From the NCBI GenBank assembly GCA_963744575.1, contig CAVUUF010000003.1, positions 62,001 to 126,000 of the forward strand: DNA of 64,000 nucleotides. Direction: 5' to 3'. Made by a program: the position numbers and the translations under genes. Below, piece after piece: positions 1 to 8,135 of the stretch (within the stretch, counting starts at the first letter, position 1; each line of letters opens with the position of its first letter). The notes under the pieces were generated by a model, which was not told the DNA's origin, did no database searches, and saw only the letters and a list, made by a program, of their open reading frames with translations. This DNA is from Palsa-504 sp963744575. GTDB taxonomy: Bacteria; Actinomycetota; Actinomycetes; Streptosporangiales; Streptosporangiaceae.

Positions 1-90
1 ACGCGCATGTTCGCGCCGGTCACCCGTAGAGCCTATGTCCGCGGCGGTGGCAACACACCCTGGATGCTGTTGCCAGGGGGCGGCGGGACG

Positions 91-96
91 TAGCCT
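91..96 (+). promoter_or_regulatory. -10 box of pafA, leaderless
   Basis: TAGCCT lies six bases before the GTG start at 103, so transcription should begin at or next to the start codon. The same spacing recurs before many genes in this window. Bases 1-90 show no gene I can recognise. Confidence 0.55.
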
Positions 97-102
97 GGGC
101 GT

Positions 103-1461
103 GTGGATCGGCGAATTTACGGGGTGGAGAACGAGTACGGCGTCACGTGTACCTTCCGCGGCCAGCGGCGGCTGTCCCCGGATGAGGTGGCGCGCTACCT
201 GTTCCGGCGGGTGGTGTCGTGGGGGCGGAGCAGCAACGTGTTCCTGCGGAACGGGGCGCGGCTGTATCTCGACGTGGGCAGCCATCCCGAGTACGCCACC
301 CCGGAGTGTGACAGCGTGCTGGACCTGGTGGCGCACGACAAGGCCGGGGAGCGGATCCTGGAGGGCCTGCTCGTCGACGCCGACCGGCGGCTGCGTGAGG
401 AGGGCATCGCCGGGGACATCTACCTGTTCAAGAACAACACCGACTCGGCCGGGAACTCCTACGGCTGCCACGAGAACTACCTGGTCGGACGGCATGGCGA
501 GTTCGGCCGGCTGGCCGACATCCTGATCCCGTTCCTGGTCACCAGGCAGATTATCTGCGGTGCGGGGAAGGTGCTGCAGACGCCGCGCGGCGCGGTGTAC
601 TGCGTGAGCCAGCGGGCGGAGCACATCTGGGAGAGCGTGTCGTCGGCGACGACCCGGTCCCGGCCGATCATCAATACCCGGGATGAGCCGCACGCCGATG
701 CCGAGCGGTTCCGGCGGCTGCACGTGATCGTGGGCGACTCGAACATGAGCGAAACCACCACGCTGCTCAAGGTGGGGTCGACGGACCTGGTGCTGCGGAT
801 GATCGAGGCGGGCGCGATCATGCGGGACCTGACGCTGGATAACGCGATCCGGGCGATCCGCGAGGTCAGCCACGACATGACGGGCCGCAGCCGGGTCCGG
901 CTGGCGAACGGGCGCGAGCTGTCCGCGCTGGACATCCAGTATGAGTACCTGAGCCGGGCCAAGGACTTCACCGACAGGAACGGCGCCGACCCGGTCAGCA
1001 AGCGGGTGCTTGACATGTGGGAGCGGGCGCTGTCGGCGATCGAGAGCGGGAACCTGGACGCGATCGCGCGGGAGATCGACTGGGTGACCAAGTACCAGCT
1101 GATCGAGCGGTACCGGGCCCGGCATGACCTGCCGCTGTCGGCGCCGCGGGTGGCCCAGCTGGACCTGGCCTACCATGACGTGCACCGCGGCCGCGGGCTG
1201 TATTACCTGCTGCAGCGGGCCGGGGCGGTGGAGCGGGCGGCCCGTGACATCGACATCTTCGAGGCCAAGTCGGTTCCGCCGCAGACCACCCGGGCCCGGC
1301 TGCGCGGTGAGTTCATCCGCCGGGCGCAGGAGAAGCGGCGCGACTTCACCGTCGACTGGGTCCACCTCAAGCTCAACGACCAGGCCCAGCGGACCGTGCT
1401 GTGCAAGGACCCGTTCCGTTCGGTGGACGAGCGGGTGGAGAAGCTCATCGCGGGCATGTAG
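103..1461 (+). CDS. pafA: PafA, Pup-protein ligase
   Basis: This enzyme joins the C-terminal glutamate of Pup to lysines of target proteins, using ATP, and so marks them for the proteasome in the cytoplasm. The 452-residue protein has the family length. It starts MDRRIYGVENEYG, has the nucleotide-site run NEYG near residue 10, and the segment YLDVGSHPEYATPE with the catalytic aspartate at residue 57. The KNNTDSAGNSYGCHENY and INTRDEPHAD blocks typical of the PafA/Dop carboxylate-amine ligase fold follow. The GTG at 103 is chosen because the family begins exactly there and a -10 box sits six bases upstream. It lies 48 kb from its partners mpa, dop, pup and prcBA, which are usually adjacent. 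Identification is firm. Confidence 0.97.
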   Translation: MDRRIYGVENEYGVTCTFRGQRRLSPDEVARYLFRRVVSWGRSSNVFLRNGARLYLDVGSHPEYATPECDSVLDLVAHDKAGERILEGLLVDADRRLREEGIAGDIYLFKNNTDSAGNSYGCHENYLVGRHGEFGRLADILIPFLVTRQIICGAGKVLQTPRGAVYCVSQRAEHIWESVSSATTRSRPIINTRDEPHADAERFRRLHVIVGDSNMSETTTLLKVGSTDLVLRMIEAGAIMRDLTLDNAIRAIREVSHDMTGRSRVRLANGRELSALDIQYEYLSRAKDFTDRNGADPVSKRVLDMWERALSAIESGNLDAIAREIDWVTKYQLIERYRARHDLPLSAPRVAQLDLAYHDVHRGRGLYYLLQRAGAVERAARDIDIFEAKSVPPQTTRARLRGEFIRRAQEKRRDFTVDWVHLKLNDQAQRTVLCKDPFRSVDERVEKLIAGM

Positions 1462-1577
1462 CCCCGGGTAAACGCCGTACCTGGGAGTTTGCTGCAGGAT
1501 GCCTGAGCGCAGGACCCGGCCACTCGGTCCTGCCAGTAGGCTGGCGACGGCTGACATCCACCACTATTGAGGTTTTC

Positions 1578-2552
1578 ATGCGACGCTTCCTAGCGATCAT
1601 CGCCATTCCCCTGCTGGCCTGCGTGGTCCTCGCGGGCTGCGGTTCGTCGAAGCCGGCTGCCTCGTCCTCGTCGTCCGCCTCGCCCTCCGCGGGCGCGAAC
1701 GGCGCCGTCACGGCCACCGGGACGTTCGACCAAACCCCGAAGGTGACCATCCCGAAGGCCAAGGCGGGCGCCAGCCTCACGGTCAGGACGCTCATCCAGG
1801 GCAGCGGTACCACCCTGACCCAGAGCGACGCCCTGGCCGCGAATTACGTCGTTTACACCTGGGACGGAACCACCTCATCGGAGAAGGGGAGCACCTTCTC
1901 CAGCGTCCCGGCACTCATCCCCAGCAAGACGCTGCCCGGCCTTCAGTCGGCGCTGATCGGTAAGAAGGTGGGCAGCCGAGTCCTCGCCGTGATCCCGCCC
2001 GCGGAGGGTTTCGGCAGCGCGGGGAATTCATCGGCCGGCGTGACCGCGACGACCACGCTCGTCTTCGTCATCGATCTGCTCAAGGCCTACTCCAACACCG
2101 CGGGCGCGACCGGCGCCCAGGTGTCCGTCGGCGGCGGCAGCCTGCCGACGGTCAGCGCCAAGCCGGGCAGCGACCCGACCCTGACCTTCCCGTCCTCCTC
2201 GCCGCCCAGCGGCCTGGTGACCAAGACGCTGGTCAAGGGCAGCGGCCCGAAGGTCGCCGCGGGCGAGTACATCATCGCGCAGTACACCGGCTACATCTGG
2301 CGGACCAAGCAGGAGTTCGGCTCCTCCTGGAAGTCGGGCTCGCCGTTCGGGTTCGTCATCGGCGCGTCGCCCGAGCAGGTCATCCCCGGCTGGGACAAGG
2401 GCCTGGTCGGCCAGACCGTGGGCAGCCGGGTCATGCTCTCCATCCCGCCGGCCGAGGGCTACGGCAAGGCCGGCGCGTCCCAGGCGGGCATCAAGGGCAC
2501 CGACACCCTGGTGTTCGTGATCGACATCATCGACGCGCTGAAGCAGGGCTGA
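1578..2552 (+). CDS. Lipoprotein with two FKBP-type peptidyl-prolyl isomerase domains
   Basis: This is probably a membrane-anchored protein folding factor on the outer face of the membrane. The 324-residue product has a signal peptide with lipobox LAGC (Cys21), then a Ser/Ala-rich linker. A first FKBP-like domain (about residues 55-170) is degenerate: its active-site loop reads ALIPSKTLPG. A second FKBP domain (about 210-324) is canonical, with FGFVIG and QVIPGWDKGL. The ATG at 1578 is preferred over upstream in-frame starts because the signal peptide begins there, and a TAGGCT -10 box at 1537-1542 gives a short leader with GAGG. FKBP genes commonly follow pafA in actinomycetes. Confidence 0.9.
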   Translation: MRRFLAIIAIPLLACVVLAGCGSSKPAASSSSSASPSAGANGAVTATGTFDQTPKVTIPKAKAGASLTVRTLIQGSGTTLTQSDALAANYVVYTWDGTTSSEKGSTFSSVPALIPSKTLPGLQSALIGKKVGSRVLAVIPPAEGFGSAGNSSAGVTATTTLVFVIDLLKAYSNTAGATGAQVSVGGGSLPTVSAKPGSDPTLTFPSSSPPSGLVTKTLVKGSGPKVAAGEYIIAQYTGYIWRTKQEFGSSWKSGSPFGFVIGASPEQVIPGWDKGLVGQTVGSRVMLSIPPAEGYGKAGASQAGIKGTDTLVFVIDIIDALKQG

Positions 2553-3674
2553 TAATCCCCGGCGCGGCAGCCGGCCGGCGTGCCGGCCGGCTGCCGCTGC
2601 GGTGAGGAAGTATGCGAGGTCCTCGTCCAGGGCGCGGCCCATCGTGGACAGCCGTGCCGGGCAGGCCCGCAGCGCCGCCTCCAGGCCGTCGACCGGCACG
2701 GTGACGATCTCGTGCCGCCCGCTCAGCCGGGCGGCCTGCGCCGCCACCCGGTCGCCGAGATCCCCGAACTCCGCGCCAAGCGCCGGGACCACCACGTCCG
2801 CCCGGGCCAGCGCGACCCGGCCGTAGGCGGTCAGGCTGTGGTGGGACACGCCGCGGTGCCGCTCACGCGGGTCCGCGTCGCTCACCCGCAGCGACGCCAC
2901 CGGGCGCCCGCCCAGGGCGCCGGCCGCGTTGACCGCCTCGCCCGCGGCCACCCCGGAGAACCCCCAGCGGGTCCCGGTGCCGAGGTTGCCCGGTCCCTGC
3001 GCGACCACCGCGATGTCGGCGCCGAGCACATGCCGGGCGGCCAGCAGCCCGGTGTGCACGGTCACCGTCTCCAGGTCCCCGCCGAACGACTGCCCGGTGG
3101 TGACCGTCGCCGCCAGCCATCCCGCTTCGCGGAGCGTCGCGCAGGTGCGCGAGAACCAGGCCGGCAGGGCTCCGCCGTCCTGCATGACGTAGACCACGCG
3201 GGGCAGGCCAGCCGAGGCAGGCCGGTCAAACCCGGATCGTTCGGCCGGAGAAAAGACCCCGGCCAGCACGGCCGGGAGCGCCGAGTGCAGGTCGGCCACC
3301 ACGACGGGCATCCCGCCGATGTCGTCCGCGTCACGCAGCATGTCGTGGTGCGGCGATCCCTGCTCGTCCGCGCCGAGCACGCAGGCCTGCAGCGGCGAGT
3401 AGCGGGCCTTGACCAGGTGGCCGGCCAGCACCGGGTCGGGCGGCAGCCGGTCCGGGACCGCGACCACCAGGGCGTAGCCGCCGGTACCCAGGCCCAGGTC
3501 GAGCGCGGTGGTGTTGATCAGGACCCGGTCGCCCGGCTTGGGATAGCCGGTCAGCGCCGGGTAGGCCAGCGCCCGCACCGGCGCGGGCGCGCCGTCCACC
3601 GACACGTCGAGTTCGACCGCACCGGGCCACTCCCGGCGTGTCCCGCTGACCATGCCGTTCCGCCATCTGATCAC
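2028..3674 (-). CDS. DUF3866 family protein, with no stop codon at the usual end
   Basis: This is a conserved actinobacterial protein of unknown function. The recognisable DUF3866 part runs from the start to about base 2570 (roughly 365 residues) and includes VVYVMQDGGALPAWFS, VVAQGPGNLGTGTRWGFSG and the ending DEDLAYFLTAAAAG. After that point no in-frame stop occurs until 2028, so the open frame runs through the terminator hairpin and some 525 bases antisense to the FKBP gene, giving 548 residues. The tail is probably not functional sequence; a small indel near 2570 may have removed the true stop. The GTG at 3674 is six bases after a TAGAGT box (3681-3686, minus strand), again a leaderless pattern. 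Confidence 0.8.
   Translation of the reverse strand: MIRWRNGMVSGTRREWPGAVELDVSVDGAPAPVRALAYPALTGYPKPGDRVLINTTALDLGLGTGGYALVVAVPDRLPPDPVLAGHLVKARYSPLQACVLGADEQGSPHHDMLRDADDIGGMPVVVADLHSALPAVLAGVFSPAERSGFDRPASAGLPRVVYVMQDGGALPAWFSRTCATLREAGWLAATVTTGQSFGGDLETVTVHTGLLAARHVLGADIAVVAQGPGNLGTGTRWGFSGVAAGEAVNAAGALGGRPVASLRVSDADPRERHRGVSHHSLTAYGRVALARADVVVPALGAEFGDLGDRVAAQAARLSGRHEIVTVPVDGLEAALRACPARLSTMGRALDEDLAYFLTAAAAGRHAGRLPRRGLSALLQRVDDVDHEHQGVGALDARLGRAGLAVALGRRDGEHDPAAHGLADQALVPAGDDLLGRRADDEPERRARLPGGAELLLGPPDVAGVLRDDVLARGDLRAAALDQRLGHQAAGRRGGREGQGRVAARLGADRRQAAAADGHLGAGRARGVGVGLEQIDDEDERGRRGHAGR
2565..2596. terminator. Bidirectional hairpin between the FKBP and DUF3866 genes
   Basis: Arms at 2565-2579 and 2582-2596 are perfect 15-base inverted complements (CGGCAGCCGGCCGGC and its complement). 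The position between two convergent genes fits a shared terminator; there is no U-tract. Confidence 0.6.
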
Positions 3675-3683
3675 CCCCGCACT

Positions 3684-3718
3684 CTAGCCACAATGCTGGG
3701 GAGTTAAGGGCCGGGTAC
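3684..3718. repeat. Direct repeat, left copy (35 bp)
   Basis: This segment, running from CTAGCCACAATG to GGGTAC, recurs almost unchanged at 5181-5215 (about 32 of 35 positions, allowing two one-base gaps). The left copy begins inside the DUF3866 promoter. The two copies bracket the mannosyltransferase gene. Confidence 0.75.
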
Positions 3719-3909
3719 GGCGGTCAAGCACCGGTTCCGGCGTGTCGTCTGCTTGTGGCAACGGAGGCCATGCCCCGGATGCTACCGGTCGCATCACAGG
3801 CCAGCCGGGCCGGGAGGGCGATGGCTACGATGGCAGCAACCAGACGGTCGCCGCGCTCGTCTCTCGTTACACCCGTGGCACTGTGACCAACCAACGGCCT
3901 GGGTAGCAA

Positions 3910-5151
3910 ATGTCACTTCAGCGTGCAAATCCGGACATCGACGCCGCCGCCGGGTCGTCGGAGGCGGAACCGGCGTCCCGCGCAGGCCGGCGCTGGTCGG
4001 TTCCGCCGCCTCCGCGACTTTCGCTGCCCGCGACCGGGATGCTGATCTACGCGGGGATTCGCGCGCTCAGCGCGGCGATCGCGGCGTACCTGCTCGGGCA
4101 CGGTCAATACCGGCTGCAGCGCTGGTCGCTGGTCCGCTGGATGGGATCGTGGGACAGCGGCCACTACCAGACCATCGCCGCGCACGGTTACACCTATCCG
4201 ACCGGCCAGTTGGCCCGCGCCTCGGTATTCTCCTGGTTTCCCGGGTATCCCGCGGTCATCGACTCCATTGCCTGGCTGCCCGGGGTCACCATCGTCGCGG
4301 CGGGCCTGGTCGTGACGGCCGTCGCCGGGCTCGTGGCGGCCTGGGGGCTCACCGCGCTGGGCATGAAGCTGACCGGCGATCCGCGGATCAGCCTGCTCAT
4401 GGTGGCGATCTGGGCGGTGGCGCCCAGCTCCATCGTGCTGAGCATGATGTACGGCGAGGCGCTGTTCTGCGCCCTGGCCTTCTGGGCACTGGTCGCCCTG
4501 GTCAGTCGGCGATGGCTGACCGCGGGCGTGCTCACGCTGCTGGCCGGGACGGTGCGCAGCACCGCCGTGGCGCTGGTCCTGGCCGTGCTGGTCGCGGCGC
4601 TGATCGCGGTGGTGGTGCAGGCGGTGCGGATGCGCCAGCCGTTCGCCGCCTGGTGGCGGCCGACGGCGGCCGCGCTGCTGGCTCCGCTGGGGCTGCTGGG
4701 GTACCTGGGGTTCGTGGCCCTGGTGACGCACCGGCTGGACGGCTGGTTCTGGACCGAGAAGCACGCTAGCCGCATGGTCTTCGACTGGGGCGTGAGCACG
4801 CTGCGCGCGATGAATGACGCGCTGACCGGCAGGCCTTCGGTGGGAATGCTCCTAGTGACGGTGGCCCTCGCTGCGGCCGTGCTGCTCACGCTGTGGAGTC
4901 TGACCGAGCGCATCCCCGTCTATCTGCACGTCTACACGCTGGTGGTGGTCTTCCTGGCCATGACCACGAGTGCCTACTGGCTCGGCTCCAAACCGCGTTT
5001 CCTGCTCCCCGCCGTCCTGCTGACGCTTCCGGTGGCCCGGCTGCTGGCCCCGCTGCGGACGTGGGTGCTGGTGCTGCTGGTCGGCGTGCTGGTGGCGGCG
5101 TCGACCTGGTTCGGTCTGTACATAACCGTGATCGCCGGGTGGGCGCCGTGA
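3910..5151 (+). CDS. GT-C family (PIG-V-like) mannosyltransferase, integral membrane
   Basis: This is probably a polyprenol-phosphate-mannose dependent glycosyltransferase working at the outer face of the cytoplasmic membrane; the acceptor is unknown. The 413-residue protein has a cytosolic N-terminal tail of about 50 residues and then roughly ten hydrophobic segments. The first outer loop carries MGSWDSGHYQTIAAHGYT, the acidic loop motif of the PIG-V/GPI mannosyltransferase II family, followed by SWFPGYPA. The late segment YWLGSKPRFLLPA also fits the family. It stands alone between two copies of a 35 bp direct repeat and next to a transposase remnant, which suggests it was inserted between the DUF3866 and pafB genes. 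The ATG at 3910 is the first good start; no clear Shine-Dalgarno is seen. Confidence 0.75.
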   Translation: MSLQRANPDIDAAAGSSEAEPASRAGRRWSVPPPPRLSLPATGMLIYAGIRALSAAIAAYLLGHGQYRLQRWSLVRWMGSWDSGHYQTIAAHGYTYPTGQLARASVFSWFPGYPAVIDSIAWLPGVTIVAAGLVVTAVAGLVAAWGLTALGMKLTGDPRISLLMVAIWAVAPSSIVLSMMYGEALFCALAFWALVALVSRRWLTAGVLTLLAGTVRSTAVALVLAVLVAALIAVVVQAVRMRQPFAAWWRPTAAALLAPLGLLGYLGFVALVTHRLDGWFWTEKHASRMVFDWGVSTLRAMNDALTGRPSVGMLLVTVALAAAVLLTLWSLTERIPVYLHVYTLVVVFLAMTTSAYWLGSKPRFLLPAVLLTLPVARLLAPLRTWVLVLLVGVLVAASTWFGLYITVIAGWAP

Positions 5152-5180
5152 AAACCGGCTGACTTCGCCGGGCACCTGGC

Positions 5181-5215
5181 CTAGCCACAATGCCGGGGGA
5201 GTTAAGGGCCGGTAC
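5181..5215. repeat. Direct repeat, right copy (35 bp)
   Basis: This is the second copy of the segment at 3684-3718, joined directly to the transposase remnant. It looks like a duplicated piece of the DUF3866 promoter region. Confidence 0.75.
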
Positions 5216-5511
5216 CAGATCGCCGCCGGCACCGCCCAGACGCTTGCCGCCAACGCCTGCAACGTCCTCACCGGCACGGCCGGCGTGGCCGGTACCATCA
5301 GCCGCACCGTCCTGGCGAACCTGCACCCGCCGCGCCGCCCCCGCGTCTGCGCCCGCCGGGTCAATCCCCGCTGTCCCGCTGGAATAAGCACCCGCCCGGC
5401 AAACCTCGCACATCCAAGCGAGTCACCAAGGTCACCACCACGACCTGCGCAGGACACCCGCACATAGCGACACGCAGCCAGCGGTACGTGACAACCGCCA
5501 GAAGCCCTTGA
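5216..5511 (+). pseudogene. 3' remnant of an IS4/IS701-like transposase, frameshifted
   Basis: Only the C-terminal end, about 98 residues, of a transposase is left. The first frame reads ...GTISRTVLANLHPPRRPRV and continues CARRV; after base 5364 the reading must shift by one to continue SPLSRWNKHPPGKPRTSKRV and then VTKV up to the TGA at 5509-5511. Joined across the shift, this matches the usual ending of actinobacterial IS4-type transposases (I-R-VLA-L-RRPRV-RKVKSP-SRW...PRTS). One missing base after GTCAA, turning a lysine codon into a two-base remnant, explains the break. No start, catalytic DDE part or terminal repeats remain. Family placement is from recalled consensus. Confidence 0.65.
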
Positions 5512-5619
5512 CTCCCCTGCATTGACTCTAGCCAAGGGCATCCGGACTGACGCCGCGGGTCGTTACGTTCGGCGCGCCCGCTGCGAGACAATAATCTGGG
5601 AGCCACGGGAGGCTGAGCT

Positions 5620-6621
5620 ATGTCCAAGCGCAAGACCGAGCGTCTGCTCGGCCTTGTCGTGTGCCTGCTCTCCACCAGGCGCTACCTCACCGCCGAACAG
5701 ATCCGCGAGGCCGTGCCCGGCTATCCGGAGCAGGACGACCTGTTCAAGCGGATGTTCGAGCGGGACAAGGAGGATCTGCGTGACCTCGGCGTGCCGCTGG
5801 AGACCGGCGTCAACCACCCGTTCGACGACGATCCGGGCTACCGGATCCGGCAGCAGGCTTACCAGCTGCCCGAGCTGCGCCTGGAAGCGGACGAGGCCGC
5901 CGTGCTCGGGCTGGCCGCCCGGGTCTGGCGGCGCGCCGAACTGGCCGGCGCCGCGGCCGGGGCGCTGCTGAAGCTCCGGGCGGCCGGCATCGACGCGGAC
6001 CCGAAGACCCCGGGGAACCCGAACGCCCCGGACGGCGACGAGCACTCGCCGGTGCCGCCCGGGATCGAGCCGCACCTGGGCACGCCCGAGCCGTCCTTCG
6101 GGCCGCTGTGGGAGGCGGTCAGGGACCGCAGGCCGGTGACGTTCAGCTACCGCGCGGCGGGGCGGAGTGACCCGCAGCGGCGCGAGCTGGAGCCGTGGGG
6201 CGTGGTGAACCGGCACGGGCGCTGGTATGTGGCCGGCCGCGACCGGGGGCGCGACGCCACCCGGGTGTTCCGGCTCGGCCGGATCGCGGGACCGGTGAAG
6301 TTCTGCGGACCGTCCGGCAGCGTGACCGTGCCGGGCGGCGCGGACGTGCGCGAGCTGGTCAGCGACTGGGACTCCGCGCCCGCCCAGGAGCACACCGCCG
6401 TGCTCCGGGTGCGGGCCGGGGCCGGCGTCGGGCTGCGGCGGCACGCGGTCTCGGTGCGGCCCGACGACACCGGGCCGGGCTGGGACCTGGTCACCACGAG
6501 GTTCGGCGACCTGGGCTGGTTCGCCGACTACGCCGCCTCGTTCGGCCCGGACGTGGTGGTGCTCGACCCGCCGGATCTGCGCGAGGCCGTGATCCGCCGG
6601 CTCAAGGGGGCGCTGGCGTGA
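5620..6621 (+). CDS. pafB: PafB, WYL-domain transcriptional regulator
   Basis: With PafC this protein activates the RecA-independent DNA-damage response in mycobacteria; in most actinobacteria the pair is linked to pafA. The 333-residue product starts MSKRKTERLLGLVVCLLSTRRYLTAEQI, a winged-helix DNA-binding part, and has a WYL domain around residues 155-240 (FSYRAAGRSDPQRRELEPWG, VNRHGRWYVAGRDRGRDATR) and a WCX-type C-terminus. The start lies shortly after the transposase remnant, with GGGAGGCTGAGCT just upstream as a ribosome site. The stop overlaps the pafC start (GTGA), so the two are translationally coupled. Confidence 0.93.
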   Translation: MSKRKTERLLGLVVCLLSTRRYLTAEQIREAVPGYPEQDDLFKRMFERDKEDLRDLGVPLETGVNHPFDDDPGYRIRQQAYQLPELRLEADEAAVLGLAARVWRRAELAGAAAGALLKLRAAGIDADPKTPGNPNAPDGDEHSPVPPGIEPHLGTPEPSFGPLWEAVRDRRPVTFSYRAAGRSDPQRRELEPWGVVNRHGRWYVAGRDRGRDATRVFRLGRIAGPVKFCGPSGSVTVPGGADVRELVSDWDSAPAQEHTAVLRVRAGAGVGLRRHAVSVRPDDTGPGWDLVTTRFGDLGWFADYAASFGPDVVVLDPPDLREAVIRRLKGALA

Positions 6622-8135
6622 GCGCGCTCGTCACCTCCACCGAGCGGCTGCAGCGGCTGCTCGCGCTGGTGCCCTACGTGATGAGCCGGAAGTCGGTGGG
6701 GCTGGCCGAGACGGCGGCGGCGTTCGGGGTCAGCGAGCGCCAGCTCGTCGACGACCTGAACCTGCTGTGGTGCGTCGAGCTGCGCGCCCCCGACCCCTAC
6801 TGTCCCATCGACCTGTCCTACGAGGGCGGCGAGATCGTCGTCAGCCAGGCCGAGTCCATGGGCCGGCCGCTGCGGCTGGCTGTCGACGAGGCCAGCGCGA
6901 TGCTCGTCGCGCTGCGGATGCTGGCCGAGGTGCCCGGCCTGGAGGACCGTTCGGCGATGTCCCGGCTGATCGCCAAGCTCGAGGCCGCGGCGGGCGAGGC
7001 CGCGGCGGTGAGCGCTCAGGTCGCGGTCCAGGTCGACATCCCCGACCGCGACGCCGAGGGGTACGCCGCGCAGATCCGCGCCGCCCTGTCGGCGAAGCGG
7101 CGGGTGCACCTGCGGTACTACGTGCCCGGCCGGGACGAGGCGACCGAACGTGACGTCGACCCGATGCGGTTGCTCGTCGTCGAGGGACGGCCCTACCTGG
7201 AGGGCTGGTGCCTGCGCGCGGAGGGGGTGCGGCTGTTCCGGCTGGACCGGGTGCTCGGCCTCGACCTGCTCGACGTGCCGTCCGCGCCGCCGGCCGAGGC
7301 CCAGCCGGTGGACGTGGACCAGGGCCTGTTCCGGCCGTCGCCAGCCGACGTGCTGGTGGTGCTCGAACTGTCCGCCGCCGGGCGCTGGGTGGCGGAATAT
7401 TACCCGTGTGAGTCCGTGACGGACCTGGAGGACGGCCGTCTCCGCGTGGTGCTGCGCACCCCGGACACCGGCTGGGTGCGGCGGCTGGCCCTGCGGCTCG
7501 GCGAGGACGGCCGGGTGCTCTCGCCGCCGTCGCTGGTGACCGAGGTACGCGAGGCCGCCAGCGCGGCGCTCGCGAACTACGTCGTATTACCGCCGGGCAC
7601 ACGCGGTTGGCTGGGTAAACCATGCCCGCCGGGGGCGCCGTGTAGAATCTGGCCGAGAAGGACGTCTCCCCGCGTTAAAGAGGACCGACATGAATGTTGG
7701 CGACCTGTTCGACAGCCCGTGGAAGATCCTGATCATCGCTGTGGTGATCATCGTGCTGTTCGGGTCCAAGAAGCTGCCCCACGCGGCGCGTTCACTCGGC
7801 CAGTCGATGCGCATTTTGAAGAAGGAAGTGCAGGGCCTGCACGAAGACGAGCCGGAACCGGCCCCCCAGGGCGGCGGCACGGCCGCGTCCCAGTTCCCGC
7901 AGGCCCAGCTCACCGCGGCGCCGGCGGCCGCCCCGGCGGAGCAGCAGGCGCAGATCGACGCGCTGCAGCAGCAGATCCGCGACTTGCAGCGCGCCTCGGC
8001 CATGGACACCCCCCCGGCCAACGCCGCCGCGACCGCCGAGCCGCAGCGCACCCAGCCCAGTTAGGTCGTCTTACTGCGGGAAGCGGTCATGGCGAAACTC
8101 CCCGGCGCCATCCAGGGCGCCCGCATCGTCGGTGA
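6618..8135 (+). CDS. pafC: PafC, WYL-domain transcriptional regulator; frame runs on past the usual end
   Basis: This is the partner of PafB. From the GTG at 6618 (4-base overlap with pafB) the protein starts VSALVTSTERLQRLLALVPYVMSRKSVGLAETAAAFGVSERQLVDDL in sequence order, a helix-turn-helix part, followed by a WYL domain (VHLRYYVPGRDE, VEGRPYLEGWCLRAEGVRLFRL) and a WCX domain. The family normally ends close to REAASAALANYV (base about 7580). Here no in-frame stop follows; the frame continues through the whole of tatA in another register to the TGA at 8133-8135, giving 505 residues, the last 180 or so unlike any family I know. A GTGTAG in another frame at 7641 suggests that a one-base change removed the true stop. 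Real C-terminal extension is the alternative. Confidence 0.85.
   Translation: MSALVTSTERLQRLLALVPYVMSRKSVGLAETAAAFGVSERQLVDDLNLLWCVELRAPDPYCPIDLSYEGGEIVVSQAESMGRPLRLAVDEASAMLVALRMLAEVPGLEDRSAMSRLIAKLEAAAGEAAAVSAQVAVQVDIPDRDAEGYAAQIRAALSAKRRVHLRYYVPGRDEATERDVDPMRLLVVEGRPYLEGWCLRAEGVRLFRLDRVLGLDLLDVPSAPPAEAQPVDVDQGLFRPSPADVLVVLELSAAGRWVAEYYPCESVTDLEDGRLRVVLRTPDTGWVRRLALRLGEDGRVLSPPSLVTEVREAASAALANYVVLPPGTRGWLGKPCPPGAPCRIWPRRTSPRVKEDRHECWRPVRQPVEDPDHRCGDHRAVRVQEAAPRGAFTRPVDAHFEEGSAGPARRRAGTGPPGRRHGRVPVPAGPAHRGAGGRPGGAAGADRRAAAADPRLAARLGHGHPPGQRRRDRRAAAHPAQLGRLTAGSGHGETPRRHPGRPHRR
7643..7648 (+). promoter_or_regulatory. -10 box before tatA
   Basis: TAGAAT at 7643-7648 would start a transcript about 35 bases before tatA, whose ATG has AAGAGGA as ribosome site. 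It lies within the overrunning pafC frame. Confidence 0.4.
7690..8064 (+). CDS. tatA: TatA, twin-arginine translocase pore subunit
   Basis: TatA oligomers form the passage for folded proteins with twin-arginine signals across the cytoplasmic membrane. The 124-residue protein has a short N-tail, one membrane helix (about residues 10-29, ILIIAVVIIVLFGSKKLP with the FG-x-KKLP turn), an amphipathic helix (AARSLGQSMRILKKEV), and an acidic then Pro/Ala/Gln-rich disordered tail with the run AQIDALQQQIRDLQRA. It lies 24 bases before tatC. Confidence 0.93.
   Translation: MNVGDLFDSPWKILIIAVVIIVLFGSKKLPHAARSLGQSMRILKKEVQGLHEDEPEPAPQGGGTAASQFPQAQLTAAPAAAPAEQQAQIDALQQQIRDLQRASAMDTPPANAAATAEPQRTQPS

Noticed and set aside
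2580..3707. Long plus-strand ORF (375 codons)
   Set aside because: It is antisense to the DUF3866 gene, Arg/His/Gln-rich with no family features, and arises from the GC-rich codon pattern.
6195..6617. Upstream extension of the pafC frame inside pafB
   Set aside because: No similarity to WYL proteins in this part; the GTGA overlap at 6618 is the usual coupled start.
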